Shown here one piece after another: positions 1 to 7,590 of a stretch of 64,000 nucleotides of DNA. The notes under the pieces are model-generated. The model saw nothing but the letters and a program-made list of their open reading frames with translations, was not told the DNA's origin and ran no database searches. The stretch is taken from NCBI RefSeq assembly GCF_012848855.1, contig NZ_CP051630.1, positions 2,459,501 through 2,523,500 of the forward strand. The letters run 5' to 3'. The position numbers and the translations under genes are program-made. This stretch comes from Pyruvatibacter mobilis. GTDB taxonomy: Bacteria; Pseudomonadota; Alphaproteobacteria; CGMCC-115125. Position 1 is the first letter of the stretch; each line of letters begins with the position of its first letter.

Positions 1-380
1 ACATTGTCATGCAGGGTGCCGCCCGCATGGATATTGAGAAGCTGCATGCCCCGACAGATGCCGAGCACAGGCTTGCCGCACTCAAGTGCGTGGTCGAGCA
101 ACGCCAGCTCGAACCTGTCGCGGCTGTGGCCTGCTTCCGGGTCGGGGCGGGCCGTCCCGGCATAGACGGCCGCCGCCACATCAAGCCCGCCGGTAATGAC
201 GAACCCGTCCAGCGCTTCCACATCGGCCACCCAGTCCGGCCGCATGGAGACGGGTACACCGCCCGTCAGGCGGACGGCGAAAGCATCCACCCAGCGCTTG
301 AAGGGCCAGCGGCGGACAGAGCCGGTGATGCCGATACGAGGCCGGGCGGGACGACGGGGGCCGGTGCGGGCGGCCGGCAT
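1..380 (-). CDS. Class I glutamine amidotransferase / gamma-glutamyl hydrolase (C26, PuuD-like), 3' end cut by window edge
   Basis: Reading leftward from an ATG at 380, the first 126 residues are visible. They show a class I amidotransferase core: a beta-strand near the N-terminus (RIGITG, residues 15-20), VITGGLD at 61-67, and the nucleophile elbow GICRGMQLLN with the catalytic cysteine at residue 109. The His/Glu of the triad would lie off the window. Proteins of this PuuD/C26 family cleave gamma-glutamyl amides or supply ammonia from glutamine. The start codon overlaps the stop of the upstream amidoligase (TGATG), so the two are translationally coupled and probably act on the same amide bond. 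The identity of the substrate cannot be read from the sequence. Confidence 0.85.
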   Translation of the reverse strand, partial: MPAARTGPRRPARPRIGITGSVRRWPFKRWVDAFAVRLTGGVPVSMRPDWVADVEALDGFVITGGLDVAAAVYAGTARPDPEAGHSRDRFELALLDHALECGKPVLGICRGMQLLNIHAGGTLHDN

Positions 381-1399
381 CAGGCACCCTCCCGGCCCGA
401 CAGGGCGGCCACCACATGGGCGGGCAGGCTGCGGGCGCTGCGCCACGCCTCTGCCGCCTCATGGCGCAGCCCGTCATCGGCGGCCAGCATCTCCACCATC
501 ACCCAGCGGTTCCACTCGGTGATGGGTGACCAGTCCGGTTCGTCCAGGCGGCAATTGGGCAGGCGGTAGTGAAAGGTGGGGCGCGCGTTGATCTTCTCGT
601 CCGGCAGGGCATCGCGCACCTGGTCCTCCCTCAGGAAGGCGAAGACCGGCAGCATGTCCAGCTCGCGGTTGCGGGTGGGGTTGTGGGCGATGTAGTCGGC
701 GATCAGGGTCTCGAGGTCCGGCGCATAATCGTCGGCGGTGACGAGCGCCGTGTACTCATCCGGGAACGGATCAATGAAGGGGCCGAGCTGACGGATCAGC
801 GGGATGCCGGTCTGCTGCCGCAGCCAGTGGGACAGCAGCAAATAGGCCGACAGGACCGATGTGAGATAGGCTGCGTCGCGCCGCGCCACTTCCGGGTTGA
901 GGTGCAGGCCGAAGCCGCCGAACACGGACCGGGATGTGCCCGTGGCCCCGGCGGAGGCCAGCGCGTCGCACAGGCCGGGCAGCATGGCCACATGGGGATG
1001 CGGCATGGGCGGGGTGATGACCTCGATGGGCAGCCAGAAATCCAGCAGGTCGCCGATCAGCGGACCGGCCGTATCCGGCAGGGCTTCAAGCTCGCGGCGG
1101 ATGTCGTCCGGCGTGTTGTCAGGCAGCAGGGCCGGCCAGTCGGGCCCGACGGCGCGGAGGAAATCAGGCTTGGCCCAGCGGGTGTCCAGCTCGACAGTGA
1201 TGTCGCCGATGCGGCTGCCCATGACCTTGCTGTGGTGGCGGTCACGGGCAGCGATGTCCCCGCCCAGATTGGCCGCGACAATGGCAGCGGCATCCGCTGC
1301 CGTGAGACCGCCGAACTCGAGCTCGATTCCGAGGCGGCGGACGGCACCCTGTTCCGTTTCCGGAAGCGGCAAATCGGCTGGGCCCTTGGGTTTGCTCAT
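380..1399 (-). CDS. Amidoligase-family protein (glutamine-synthetase-like COOH-NH2 ligase)
   Basis: A 339-residue protein whose N-terminus carries GIELEFGG (residues 24-31); its glutamates match the metal/ATP-binding strand of the Amidoligase_2 family. VELDTR follows, and a GFGLHLNPEV segment near residue 165 is typical of the family. These enzymes have a glutamine-synthetase-like fold and are predicted to join a carboxylate to an amine with ATP. The gene begins 24 bases after lrgB stops and overlaps the next gene, a class I glutamine amidotransferase, by one base. A ligase/amidase pair suggests making and removing a gamma-glutamyl or peptide-like conjugate. Family assignment is firm; substrate unknown. 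Confidence 0.8.
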   Translation of the reverse strand: MSKPKGPADLPLPETEQGAVRRLGIELEFGGLTAADAAAIVAANLGGDIAARDRHHSKVMGSRIGDITVELDTRWAKPDFLRAVGPDWPALLPDNTPDDIRRELEALPDTAGPLIGDLLDFWLPIEVITPPMPHPHVAMLPGLCDALASAGATGTSRSVFGGFGLHLNPEVARRDAAYLTSVLSAYLLLSHWLRQQTGIPLIRQLGPFIDPFPDEYTALVTADDYAPDLETLIADYIAHNPTRNRELDMLPVFAFLREDQVRDALPDEKINARPTFHYRLPNCRLDEPDWSPITEWNRWVMVEMLAADDGLRHEAAEAWRSARSLPAHVVAALSGREGA

Positions 1400-1423
1400 G
1401 GACCAACAGATAGGGCGGGAGCG

Positions 1424-2107
1424 TCAGCCAAACAACCAGAGCAGCAGCCAGGGCAGCAGCAGCGCCGTGACGATGCCGTTGAGGCCCATGGCGACGCCGG
1501 AGAAGGTGCCCGTCTCCTCGCCTTCCTGAAAGGCGCGGGCGGTGCCGATGCCATGGGCGGCAGTGCCCAGCGCCACGCCATGGGCCTCCGGGTCGCGGAT
1601 GCCGAGGCGGTTGAGCAGCCAGGGGCCGAGCACCGCGCCGACAATGCCGGTGACGATGACGATGGCAGCAGCGAGTGACGGCAGGCCTGCGGTCACCTGC
1701 GCGATGCCCATGGCGATGGGGGTGGTGACGGATTTGGGTGCCAGCGACAGGAGCGACGGGATGCTCGCCCCCAGCGCCCAGGCGGAGATCAGCGCGACAC
1801 TGACCGCCGTGACGGAGCCTGCGGCGATGCCGAGCAGCAGCGGGCCAGCGGCGGCGCGCACCTTGGGCCAGTTGCGGTAAAGCGGAATGGCCAGCGCCAC
1901 GGTGGCCGGGCCGAGAAGCAGCAGCAGCCAGATGCCGCCCTCGGCATAGGTCTCATGCGGGGTGTCGGTCGCGACCATCAGCGCGATCACCGGGAGGGAC
2001 GCAACCAGCACCGGGTTTGCGAGCGGGTGACCGTTGACGCGGCGGGCGAGCGCGCGGGCGGCTGCATAGCTCACGAGAGTGACGATGATCCAGGCAAGGG
2101 CGATCAT
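1424..2107 (-). CDS. lrgB: LrgB family membrane protein
   Basis: A 227-residue hydrophobic protein with about six to seven membrane segments. The motif PKSVTTPIA (residues ~120-128) and the later HGIGTARAF are hallmarks of LrgB/CidB/YohK proteins. LrgB works with LrgA as a holin/antiholin-like or small-metabolite export pair in the inner membrane. The ATG at 2107 was chosen because it overlaps the lrgA stop by four bases (ATGA) and gives the family's usual length; the frame stays open far upstream, but only as a shadow of lrgA and dcd. It lies in a leftward run dcd-lrgA-lrgB-amidoligase-amidotransferase. Confidence 0.88.
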   Translation of the reverse strand: MIALAWIIVTLVSYAAARALARRVNGHPLANPVLVASLPVIALMVATDTPHETYAEGGIWLLLLLGPATVALAIPLYRNWPKVRAAAGPLLLGIAAGSVTAVSVALISAWALGASIPSLLSLAPKSVTTPIAMGIAQVTAGLPSLAAAIVIVTGIVGAVLGPWLLNRLGIRDPEAHGVALGTAAHGIGTARAFQEGEETGTFSGVAMGLNGIVTALLLPWLLLWLFG

Positions 2108-2487
2108 GGTGCGTGCCCGCTGCTTTTGTTCCGTGCCCAGAGAAAGACGGCGGCGGCGACAACGAGGCCTGCCAGCGTCGACAGGATGATCGCCACCGTG
2201 AGCGCCGCCCCGTCGCGCGCCAGCAGCGCCAGATGCGCCATCAGCCCGACGCCTGCGGGCACGAAGAACAGGTTGAGGTGACGCAGCAGCAGATCGGCCA
2301 GACGCCCGAGGCCCGCCGGGATGCCGCCTGAGACAGCCAGCACGCCGAGCAGCAGCACCAGCCCCGCGACGGGGCCGGGGATCGGCAGGCCGAGGCCCTG
2401 CATCGCGGCGGTGCCGATGATCTGCGCGAGGATGAGCGCCAGCGCGGCGGCGGCAAGGCCCGTGGCCGTGGTGGCACGGCGCTTCAC
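2104..2487 (-). CDS. lrgA: LrgA/CidA family holin-like protein
   Basis: A 127-residue protein with four predicted membrane helices. The segment LGLPIPGPVAGLVLLL (residues ~32-47) is the conserved LrgA/CidA core. It is expected to partner with LrgB, encoded immediately downstream with a four-base overlap. Its own start overlaps the end of dcd by four bases, so dcd, lrgA and lrgB appear to form one translationally coupled message. In this family the pair modulates murein turnover or exports small organic acids; nothing here tells which. No specific regulatory site was seen inside the operon. Confidence 0.85.
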   Translation of the reverse strand: MKRRATTATGLAAAALALILAQIIGTAAMQGLGLPIPGPVAGLVLLLGVLAVSGGIPAGLGRLADLLLRHLNLFFVPAGVGLMAHLALLARDGAALTVAIILSTLAGLVVAAAVFLWARNKSSGHAP

Positions 2488-3632
2488 CGGGACCGGCCCG
2501 GCACCGCGAAATGCTTGGAGAGCTTGAGGCCCTGGCGCTGATAGTTGGACCCAAGCTCCTGGCCATATAGCGAGGCGGGGCGCGCGGTCATGTGCTCATA
2601 GACAAGGCGGCCGATGATCTGGCCGTGCTCGAGGATGAAGGGCACCTCGTGGCTGCGCACCTCAAGCACCGCGCGGGACCCTGCGCCATCAGCTTCCGCG
2701 GCGCCGAAGCCGGGATCAAAGAAGCCCGCATAATGCACGCGGAACTCACCTACCAGCGGGTCATAGGGCACCATCTCGGCGGCATAGTCAGCGGGGATCT
2801 GCACGGCCTCGCGGCTGGCGAGAATGTAGAATTCGTCCGGGTCCAGAATGATGCGGTTCTGGCCGCGCACATGGACCGGGTCCCAGAACTCAAGCGGGTC
2901 GCAGGCGCCGACGGCGTCCACGTCGATCAGCCCGGAATGGCGTTTGGCGCGATAGCCGACGAGCCCCTCGGGCCCCTCGCCCACAAGATCCACACTCAGG
3001 GCAATGCCGCGGGTATCGTTGATGGCGTCTGACGGCGAGCCGTCCGGCACGGTCACAAGCCCTTCATCGGCCTGCAGGCGCAGCATCTCGTCCGGCGCGA
3101 CGGCGGCCTCGCCCTGGCGCAGGCGCAGCTGGGACAGGCGCGAGCCGGTGCGCACGAGAATTGAGAAGGTGCGCGGGCTGATCTCGGCATAAAGCGGGCC
3201 TGAATAGCCGTCGGCGATCTGGTCGAATTCGACAGCGCCATCGGTGATGACGCGGGTAAAGACATCAAGCCGGCCCGTCGAGCTTTTGGGATTGGCGGCG
3301 GCGGCAAGGCCCGGCGGAAGCGTGAGGCTTTCAAGCAGCGGCACCAGATAGACGCAGCCGGTTTCCAGCACCGCACCGTCGCGCAGGTCGATCTCGTGCA
3401 GCTTCAGGCTGTCGAGCTTGCGGGCCACGGGCTCGCCGGGGCCGGGCAGGAAGCTGGCGCGCACGCGATAGGCCTTCTCGCCCAGGCGCAGGTCAAGGCT
3501 CGCTGGCTGGATCTGCCGCGGGGCCAGGGGCCGGGCCAAGGTGATGACGCCTTCGTCCACGAGCGCTGCGATCTCCTGCGCGGGCAGGATGCCGGGGGGC
3601 GTGTCGGTGAGGGGGCGCGGGGCGGCTGTCAT
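2484..3632 (-). CDS. dcd: 2'-deoxycytidine 5'-triphosphate deaminase, long alphaproteobacterial form
   Basis: A 382-residue protein, about twice the length of the E. coli enzyme, as is usual for the alphaproteobacterial form that carries two dUTPase-like folds in tandem. Visible signatures are IQPASLDLRLG near residue 45 and NPKSSTGRLDVFTRVITDG near residue 115, which holds the nucleotide-binding serine and arginine. The enzyme deaminates dCTP to dUTP on the way to dTMP. The ATG at 3632 starts the conserved region; the frame remains open to 3800 but the extra residues look non-coding. It heads the leftward operon and is divergent from the metZ riboswitch region. Confidence 0.85.
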   Translation of the reverse strand: MTAAPRPLTDTPPGILPAQEIAALVDEGVITLARPLAPRQIQPASLDLRLGEKAYRVRASFLPGPGEPVARKLDSLKLHEIDLRDGAVLETGCVYLVPLLESLTLPPGLAAAANPKSSTGRLDVFTRVITDGAVEFDQIADGYSGPLYAEISPRTFSILVRTGSRLSQLRLRQGEAAVAPDEMLRLQADEGLVTVPDGSPSDAINDTRGIALSVDLVGEGPEGLVGYRAKRHSGLIDVDAVGACDPLEFWDPVHVRGQNRIILDPDEFYILASREAVQIPADYAAEMVPYDPLVGEFRVHYAGFFDPGFGAAEADGAGSRAVLEVRSHEVPFILEHGQIIGRLVYEHMTARPASLYGQELGSNYQRQGLKLSKHFAVPGRSR

Positions 3633-3822
3633 GAGGCGGGCTTTGATGATGTGGGCGCTGATTATGAACGCTCTGGGGGCGAAATCCCCGGAAATGGCGA
3701 GAAATGGTGGGTCGATGAGGGTTCTAGCATAGACCGATTCACCTGTGCTTGACCCAATTTGCGCTGAGGCGTATGACACGCCGTCGCTTGGGCGGTCCAT
3801 CGAGACCCCTCACAAGCGTATC

Positions 3823-3885
3823 CCGTGGTGATTTGAGCCGACCGGCTTGCGGCCACGTTAAACAACCGTGCTAAAAGGTCGGACG
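3823..3885 (+). promoter_or_regulatory. SAM-II riboswitch aptamer upstream of metZ
   Basis: The stretch reads CGTGG-TGATTTGAGCCG, then ACCGGCTTGCGG, CCACGTTAAACAA and GTGCTAAAAGG. CGTGG (3824-3828) pairs with CCACG (3853-3857) as P1, and the GATTTGA loop and final GCTAAAAGG match the conserved pseudoknot-forming elements of SAM-II (metA RNA). SAM-II elements typically precede methionine genes in alphaproteobacteria and turn them off when S-adenosylmethionine is plentiful. It sits about 90 bases before metZ, with an intrinsic terminator between. Pairings were read by eye, not folded. Confidence 0.85.
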
Positions 3886-3892
3886 GGCGCCC

Positions 3893-3948
3893 CCCGGCCT
3901 TTTTATGTTGGTCCGCCAGATGGCAGGCAACAGGCCGGGTTTTCTTTT
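3893..3948 (+). terminator. Candidate riboswitch-controlled terminator in the metZ leader
   Basis: CCCGGCCT (3893-3900) is complementary to AGGCCGGG (3932-3939) and is followed at once by a T-rich run, TTTTCTTTT (3940-3948). The loop is about 31 nt. Its place between the SAM-II aptamer and the metZ ribosome-binding site suggests control by premature termination rather than by hiding the start site. A competing antiterminator pairing was not demonstrated. Confidence 0.65.
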
Positions 3949-3971
3949 GGGCGTTTGAAGGAGATGGCCCG

Positions 3972-5177
3972 ATGGGCAAGTCCAGCACCACCACTTCCTC
4001 AGACCGCAAGCTGCGCCCGCAGACCGAGATGGTTCACGGCGGCACGCTGCGCACTCCCTTCGGCGAGACCTCCGAGGCCATGTTCCTGACCTCCGGCTAT
4101 GTCTATGAGACGGCCGAGCAGGCGGAAGCGCGCTTCAAAGGCGAGGATGACGGCTTTGTCTATTCGCGCTTCGCCAACCCGACGGTGCGGATGTTCGAGG
4201 AGCGGATGATCGCGCTGGAAGGGGCGGAAGCGGCCCGCGCCACGGCCACGGGCATGGCGGCGGTGACGGCGGCGATGCTGTGCCAGCTGTCCGCCGGCGA
4301 CCATGTGGTGGCGGCGCGCGCCCTGTTCGGCTCCTGCCGCTACATCGTGGAAGACCTGCTGCCGCGGTTCGGTATCGAGAGCACGCTGGTGGATGGCTGC
4401 GACCTCGACCAGTGGCGCGCTGCCCGGAAGCCGAACACCAAAGTGTTCTTTCTCGAAACACCCACCAATCCGACGCTGGACGTGATCGACCTCAGGGCTG
4501 TTGCCGAAATCGCACATGAGGCGGGCGCGCGGCTGGTGGTGGACAATGTGTTCGCGACGCCGGTTCTGCAGAAACCCTTGGAATTCGGCGCGGATGTGGT
4601 GGTTTATTCGGCCACCAAGCACATTGACGGCCAGGGCCGCTGCCTAGGCGGCGTGGTTCTGGGATCGGATCAATTCGTGACGGACCACTTGGCAAACTTC
4701 TTGCGGCAGACCGGGCCGGCGTTGAGCCCGTTCAACGCCTGGGTCATGCTCAAGAGCCTGGAGACACTGGATTTGCGAGTCCGCCGTCACTGCGAGAATG
4801 CCATTGCGGTCGCCGATTTCCTCGGCAGCCAGGAAAAGATCGCGCGCGTGATCTATCCGGGCCGGGCGGATCACCCGCAGCACAATCTCGCCAAGGCGCA
4901 GATGGACATGCCCGGCAACATGATTGCCTTCGAGGTTCAGGGCGGCAAGGAGGCGGCATTCCGTCTCGCCAACCGGCTTGAAGTCATCAAGATCAGCAAC
5001 AATCTCGGCGATGCGAAGAGCCTGATCACGCATCCCGCCACCACAACCCACCAGCGGCTGACGCCGGAAGCGCGTGCGGAACTGGGCATCTCTGATGCCA
5101 TGCTGCGCCTTTCGGTCGGTCTTGAAGATGCCGCTGACCTGACAGAGGATCTCGGCCTGGCGCTGGATGCTGCCTGA
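3972..5177 (+). CDS. metZ: O-succinylhomoserine sulfhydrylase
   Basis: A 401-residue Cys/Met-metabolism PLP enzyme. SATKHIDGQGRCLGG (near residue 215) contains the PLP-binding lysine, and SRFANPTV and ETPTNPTLDVID are typical of MetZ. It makes homocysteine from O-succinylhomoserine and sulfide, bypassing cystathionine. The ATG at 3972 has a GAAGGAG ribosome-binding site eight bases upstream. Expression is very likely controlled by the SAM-II riboswitch and terminator in its leader. apaG follows within 60 bases, an arrangement common in alphaproteobacteria. Confidence 0.93.
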   Translation: MGKSSTTTSSDRKLRPQTEMVHGGTLRTPFGETSEAMFLTSGYVYETAEQAEARFKGEDDGFVYSRFANPTVRMFEERMIALEGAEAARATATGMAAVTAAMLCQLSAGDHVVAARALFGSCRYIVEDLLPRFGIESTLVDGCDLDQWRAARKPNTKVFFLETPTNPTLDVIDLRAVAEIAHEAGARLVVDNVFATPVLQKPLEFGADVVVYSATKHIDGQGRCLGGVVLGSDQFVTDHLANFLRQTGPALSPFNAWVMLKSLETLDLRVRRHCENAIAVADFLGSQEKIARVIYPGRADHPQHNLAKAQMDMPGNMIAFEVQGGKEAAFRLANRLEVIKISNNLGDAKSLITHPATTTHQRLTPEARAELGISDAMLRLSVGLEDAADLTEDLGLALDAA

Positions 5178-5235
5178 CCCGCACCACGTGGGGGCAGCCT
5201 GCCCGGTCCGACGGATACAAAGGACGCCTGCAGAT

Positions 5236-5697
5236 ATGGAAGACCCGATTTTCATGGAATTCGCCGATGCGGACTTCGACGGCGCGGCGGAGGACCAGGA
5301 GTTCTTCTACGATGCGCTGACGCGCGGCATCCGCGTGCGCGTGCGTCCGATCTATCTGGACGACCAGTCGGAACCCTCCGAGGACCATTATGTGTGGGCC
5401 TATGAGGTGGAGATCGAAAACGAAGGCAGCGAGACGGTGCAGCTCACCGACCGCTACTGGCGCATCACCGACGCCTTCGGCCGTGTGCAGGAAGTGCGCG
5501 GCGACGGCGTGGTGGGCGAGCAGCCGGTAATCGAGCCGGGGGAATGCTTCGAGTATTCCTCCGGTGCGCCGCTGCCGACCCCGTCGGGCATCATGTCGGG
5601 CACCTATGGCATGGTTGCGGGCAATGGCGACCGGTTCGACGTCACCATCCCGGCGTTTTCGCTGGACAGCCCGCACGATTACCGCAGCGTGAACTGA
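5236..5697 (+). CDS. apaG: ApaG family protein (Co2+/Mg2+ efflux-type)
   Basis: A 153-residue protein. From residue ~24 onward it matches ApaG: FYDALTRGIRVRVRPIYL, then WAYEVEIENEG, LTDRYWRITDAFG, and the strongly conserved GIMSGTYGMV near the C-terminus. ApaG proteins have a fibronectin-III-like beta-sandwich; a role in cobalt/magnesium resistance was proposed, but the biochemistry is not settled. The ATG at 5236 was preferred over an in-frame CTG/ATG further upstream inside the metZ tail because it gives the usual length. It lies just downstream of metZ and may share its transcript. Confidence 0.88.
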   Translation: MEDPIFMEFADADFDGAAEDQEFFYDALTRGIRVRVRPIYLDDQSEPSEDHYVWAYEVEIENEGSETVQLTDRYWRITDAFGRVQEVRGDGVVGEQPVIEPGECFEYSSGAPLPTPSGIMSGTYGMVAGNGDRFDVTIPAFSLDSPHDYRSVN

Positions 5698-5796
5698 CGG
5701 CGCGCAGCCTTCATGCGGCCTGCGCCCGGCGCAGAAGACCGGATGCGCTGCCCCCGTCCGATGATCTAGACTGGCCGCCCACATGAATCACGCGTC

Positions 5797-7287
5797 ATGA
5801 CTGCTGCCAGCAACAACAACACTCTCGGCGTCGGCCTGTTCGACATCCGCCCCATCGTGCTGGTGGTGGGTATCCTGCTCGTGACGCTGGGCATCGCGAT
5901 GCTGCTGCCGGCGCTGTATGACGCGGCGGTCTCCAACCCGGACTGGAAGGTGTTCCTTGCCTCCGCCGTGGTGACCTCGTTCTTCGGTGTCTCCATGGCG
6001 CTGATGACCTGGGGCAGCGCGGGCACCATGACGCTGAAGCAGGCCTTCGTGCTGGTGCCGGCGGTATGGGTGGCGCTGGTGACCTTCGGTGCCCTGCCCT
6101 TCCTGTTTTCCGAATTGCAGCTGTCGATCACCGACGCGTTTTTCGAGAGCATGTCGGGCATCACCACGACGGGCTCGACGGTCATCTCCGGCCTCGACAC
6201 GACGCCGCCGGGGCTGCTGCTGTGGCGGTCGCTGCTGCAATGGCTCGGGGGCATCGGTATCATCGTGATGGCGGTCTCCATCCTACCGATCCTGCAGGTG
6301 GGCGGCATGCAGATGTTCAAGGTGGAAGCCTTCGACACGCCGGAAAAGGTGCTGCCCAGCGCCGCCGCCCTAGCGGGCTCGATCACCGTTGTCTATGTGA
6401 GCTTCACCGTGCTGGCCGCAATCGCCCTGTGGGCTGCGGGGATGAGCTTCTTTGACGGCATCAACCACGCGATGACAACCATCGCCACGGGCGGTTATTC
6501 CACTCGCGACGCGTCGGTGGGCGCGTTCGACAGCGGGCTCATCCACTACATCATCACCGCCGGCATGATCTTCGGCAGCCTGCCCTTCGTGCTCTATATC
6601 CAGGCGCTGCGCGGCAAGGCATCACCCCTTTTCCGCGACACGCAGGTGCAGACCTTCATCGGCATCATCCTGGTGGCCACAGCGGCGATGGTGACCTACC
6701 AGATGCTGCAGCAGCCGGGGGTGGATGTTGAAGAGCGGCTGCGCGCGTCGATCTTCAACGTGGTGTCGATCCTGACTGGCACGGGCTACGCCACCGAGGA
6801 TTATGGTTCCTGGGGGCCGTTTGCCAGCATCGTGTTCTTTACACTGATGTTCATCGGCGGCTGCTCAGGCTCCACATCCTGCGGGCTCAAGATCTTCCGC
6901 GTGCAGGTAATCACGGCGGTGGCGCTGAGCCATCTGCGCCGGATGATCTATCCGCACGGGGTGTTCATCCCGAAATACAACCGCCGGGCAATTCCGGAGA
7001 ATGTCTCCGCCTCGGTGATGAGCTTCTTCTTCCTGTTTATCGCCTGTTTCGGCACGCTGGCCCTGCTTTTGACCTTCACCGGCCTCGACCCGGTGACGGC
7101 CCTGTCGGCGGCGGCGACGTCGATCGCCAATGTGGGGCCGGGGCTCGGCGCGGAAGTGGGCCCCTCAGGCAATTTCGCCGGACTTCCGGACGCTGCCAAA
7201 TGGCTGATGTCGCTCGGCATGCTGCTGGGGCGGCTTGAGCTGTTCACCGTGCTCATCCTGCTGTCGCCGGTGTTCTGGCGCTCCTGA
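5797..7287 (+). CDS. trkH: TrkH family potassium uptake transporter subunit
   Basis: A 496-residue membrane protein with the four-fold membrane-pore-membrane plan of Trk/Ktr channels. The four filter-like loops are visible in order: SGITTTGSTV (~res 115), TTIATGGYSTRD (~230), SILTGTGYATED (~330) and ATSIANVGPGLG (~445), each with its selectivity-filter glycine. It moves K+ across the inner membrane, normally gated by a TrkA protein, which is not encoded in this window. An exact 60-bp tandem repeat begins 17 bases after its stop. Confidence 0.92.
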   Translation: MTAASNNNTLGVGLFDIRPIVLVVGILLVTLGIAMLLPALYDAAVSNPDWKVFLASAVVTSFFGVSMALMTWGSAGTMTLKQAFVLVPAVWVALVTFGALPFLFSELQLSITDAFFESMSGITTTGSTVISGLDTTPPGLLLWRSLLQWLGGIGIIVMAVSILPILQVGGMQMFKVEAFDTPEKVLPSAAALAGSITVVYVSFTVLAAIALWAAGMSFFDGINHAMTTIATGGYSTRDASVGAFDSGLIHYIITAGMIFGSLPFVLYIQALRGKASPLFRDTQVQTFIGIILVATAAMVTYQMLQQPGVDVEERLRASIFNVVSILTGTGYATEDYGSWGPFASIVFFTLMFIGGCSGSTSCGLKIFRVQVITAVALSHLRRMIYPHGVFIPKYNRRAIPENVSASVMSFFFLFIACFGTLALLLTFTGLDPVTALSAAATSIANVGPGLGAEVGPSGNFAGLPDAAKWLMSLGMLLGRLELFTVLILLSPVFWRS

Positions 7288-7304
7288 CACACGCTCACCG
7301 AAGA

Positions 7305-7509
7305 CCGGTGGCCACTTTTCCTGCAATTGCAGTTTTTCCCTTGTCGCAATCGCGGACGGAAAACCGGTGGCCACTTTTCCTGCAATTGCGCTTTTCCCCC
7401 TTGTCGCAATCGCGGACGGAAAACCGGTGGCCACTTTTCCTGCAATTGCGCTTTTCCCCCTTGTCGCAATCGCGGACGGAAAACCGGTGGCCACTTTTCC
7501 TGCAATTGC
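7305..7509. repeat. 60-bp tandem repeat, three units plus a partial fourth, built on a palindrome
   Basis: Copies begin at 7305, 7364, 7424 and 7484; the second and third are identical 60-mers, the first is 59 bp with a few differences, and the last stops after 26 bp. Each junction carries GGAAAACCGGTGGCCACTTTTCC-type sequence, an imperfect palindrome with GGAAAA and TTTTCC ends. This resembles the GGAAAACCG...CACTTTTCC intergenic palindromes common in Rhizobiales genomes (family knowledge). There are no variable spacers, so it is not CRISPR. It fills the gap between trkH and the acyl-CoA reductase gene. Confidence 0.9.
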
Positions 7510-7590
7510 TCTAGTCTTTCAGGCAAGAACCGGGAGGTGGTGCCGTGAAGAGCCTGCCCCCAGACATATGTCCGCATCGGGGAGGCTTTG

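Noticed and set aside
569-1678. A long plus-strand open frame opposite the amidoligase and lrgB genes
   Set aside because: It is a high-GC shadow: its product is rich in Arg, Gly, Asp and His with no recognisable domain, while the opposite strand encodes two clear families.
7305-7509. CRISPR array
   Set aside because: The units are identical throughout with no variable spacers, and no cas genes are nearby; it is a tandem repeat.
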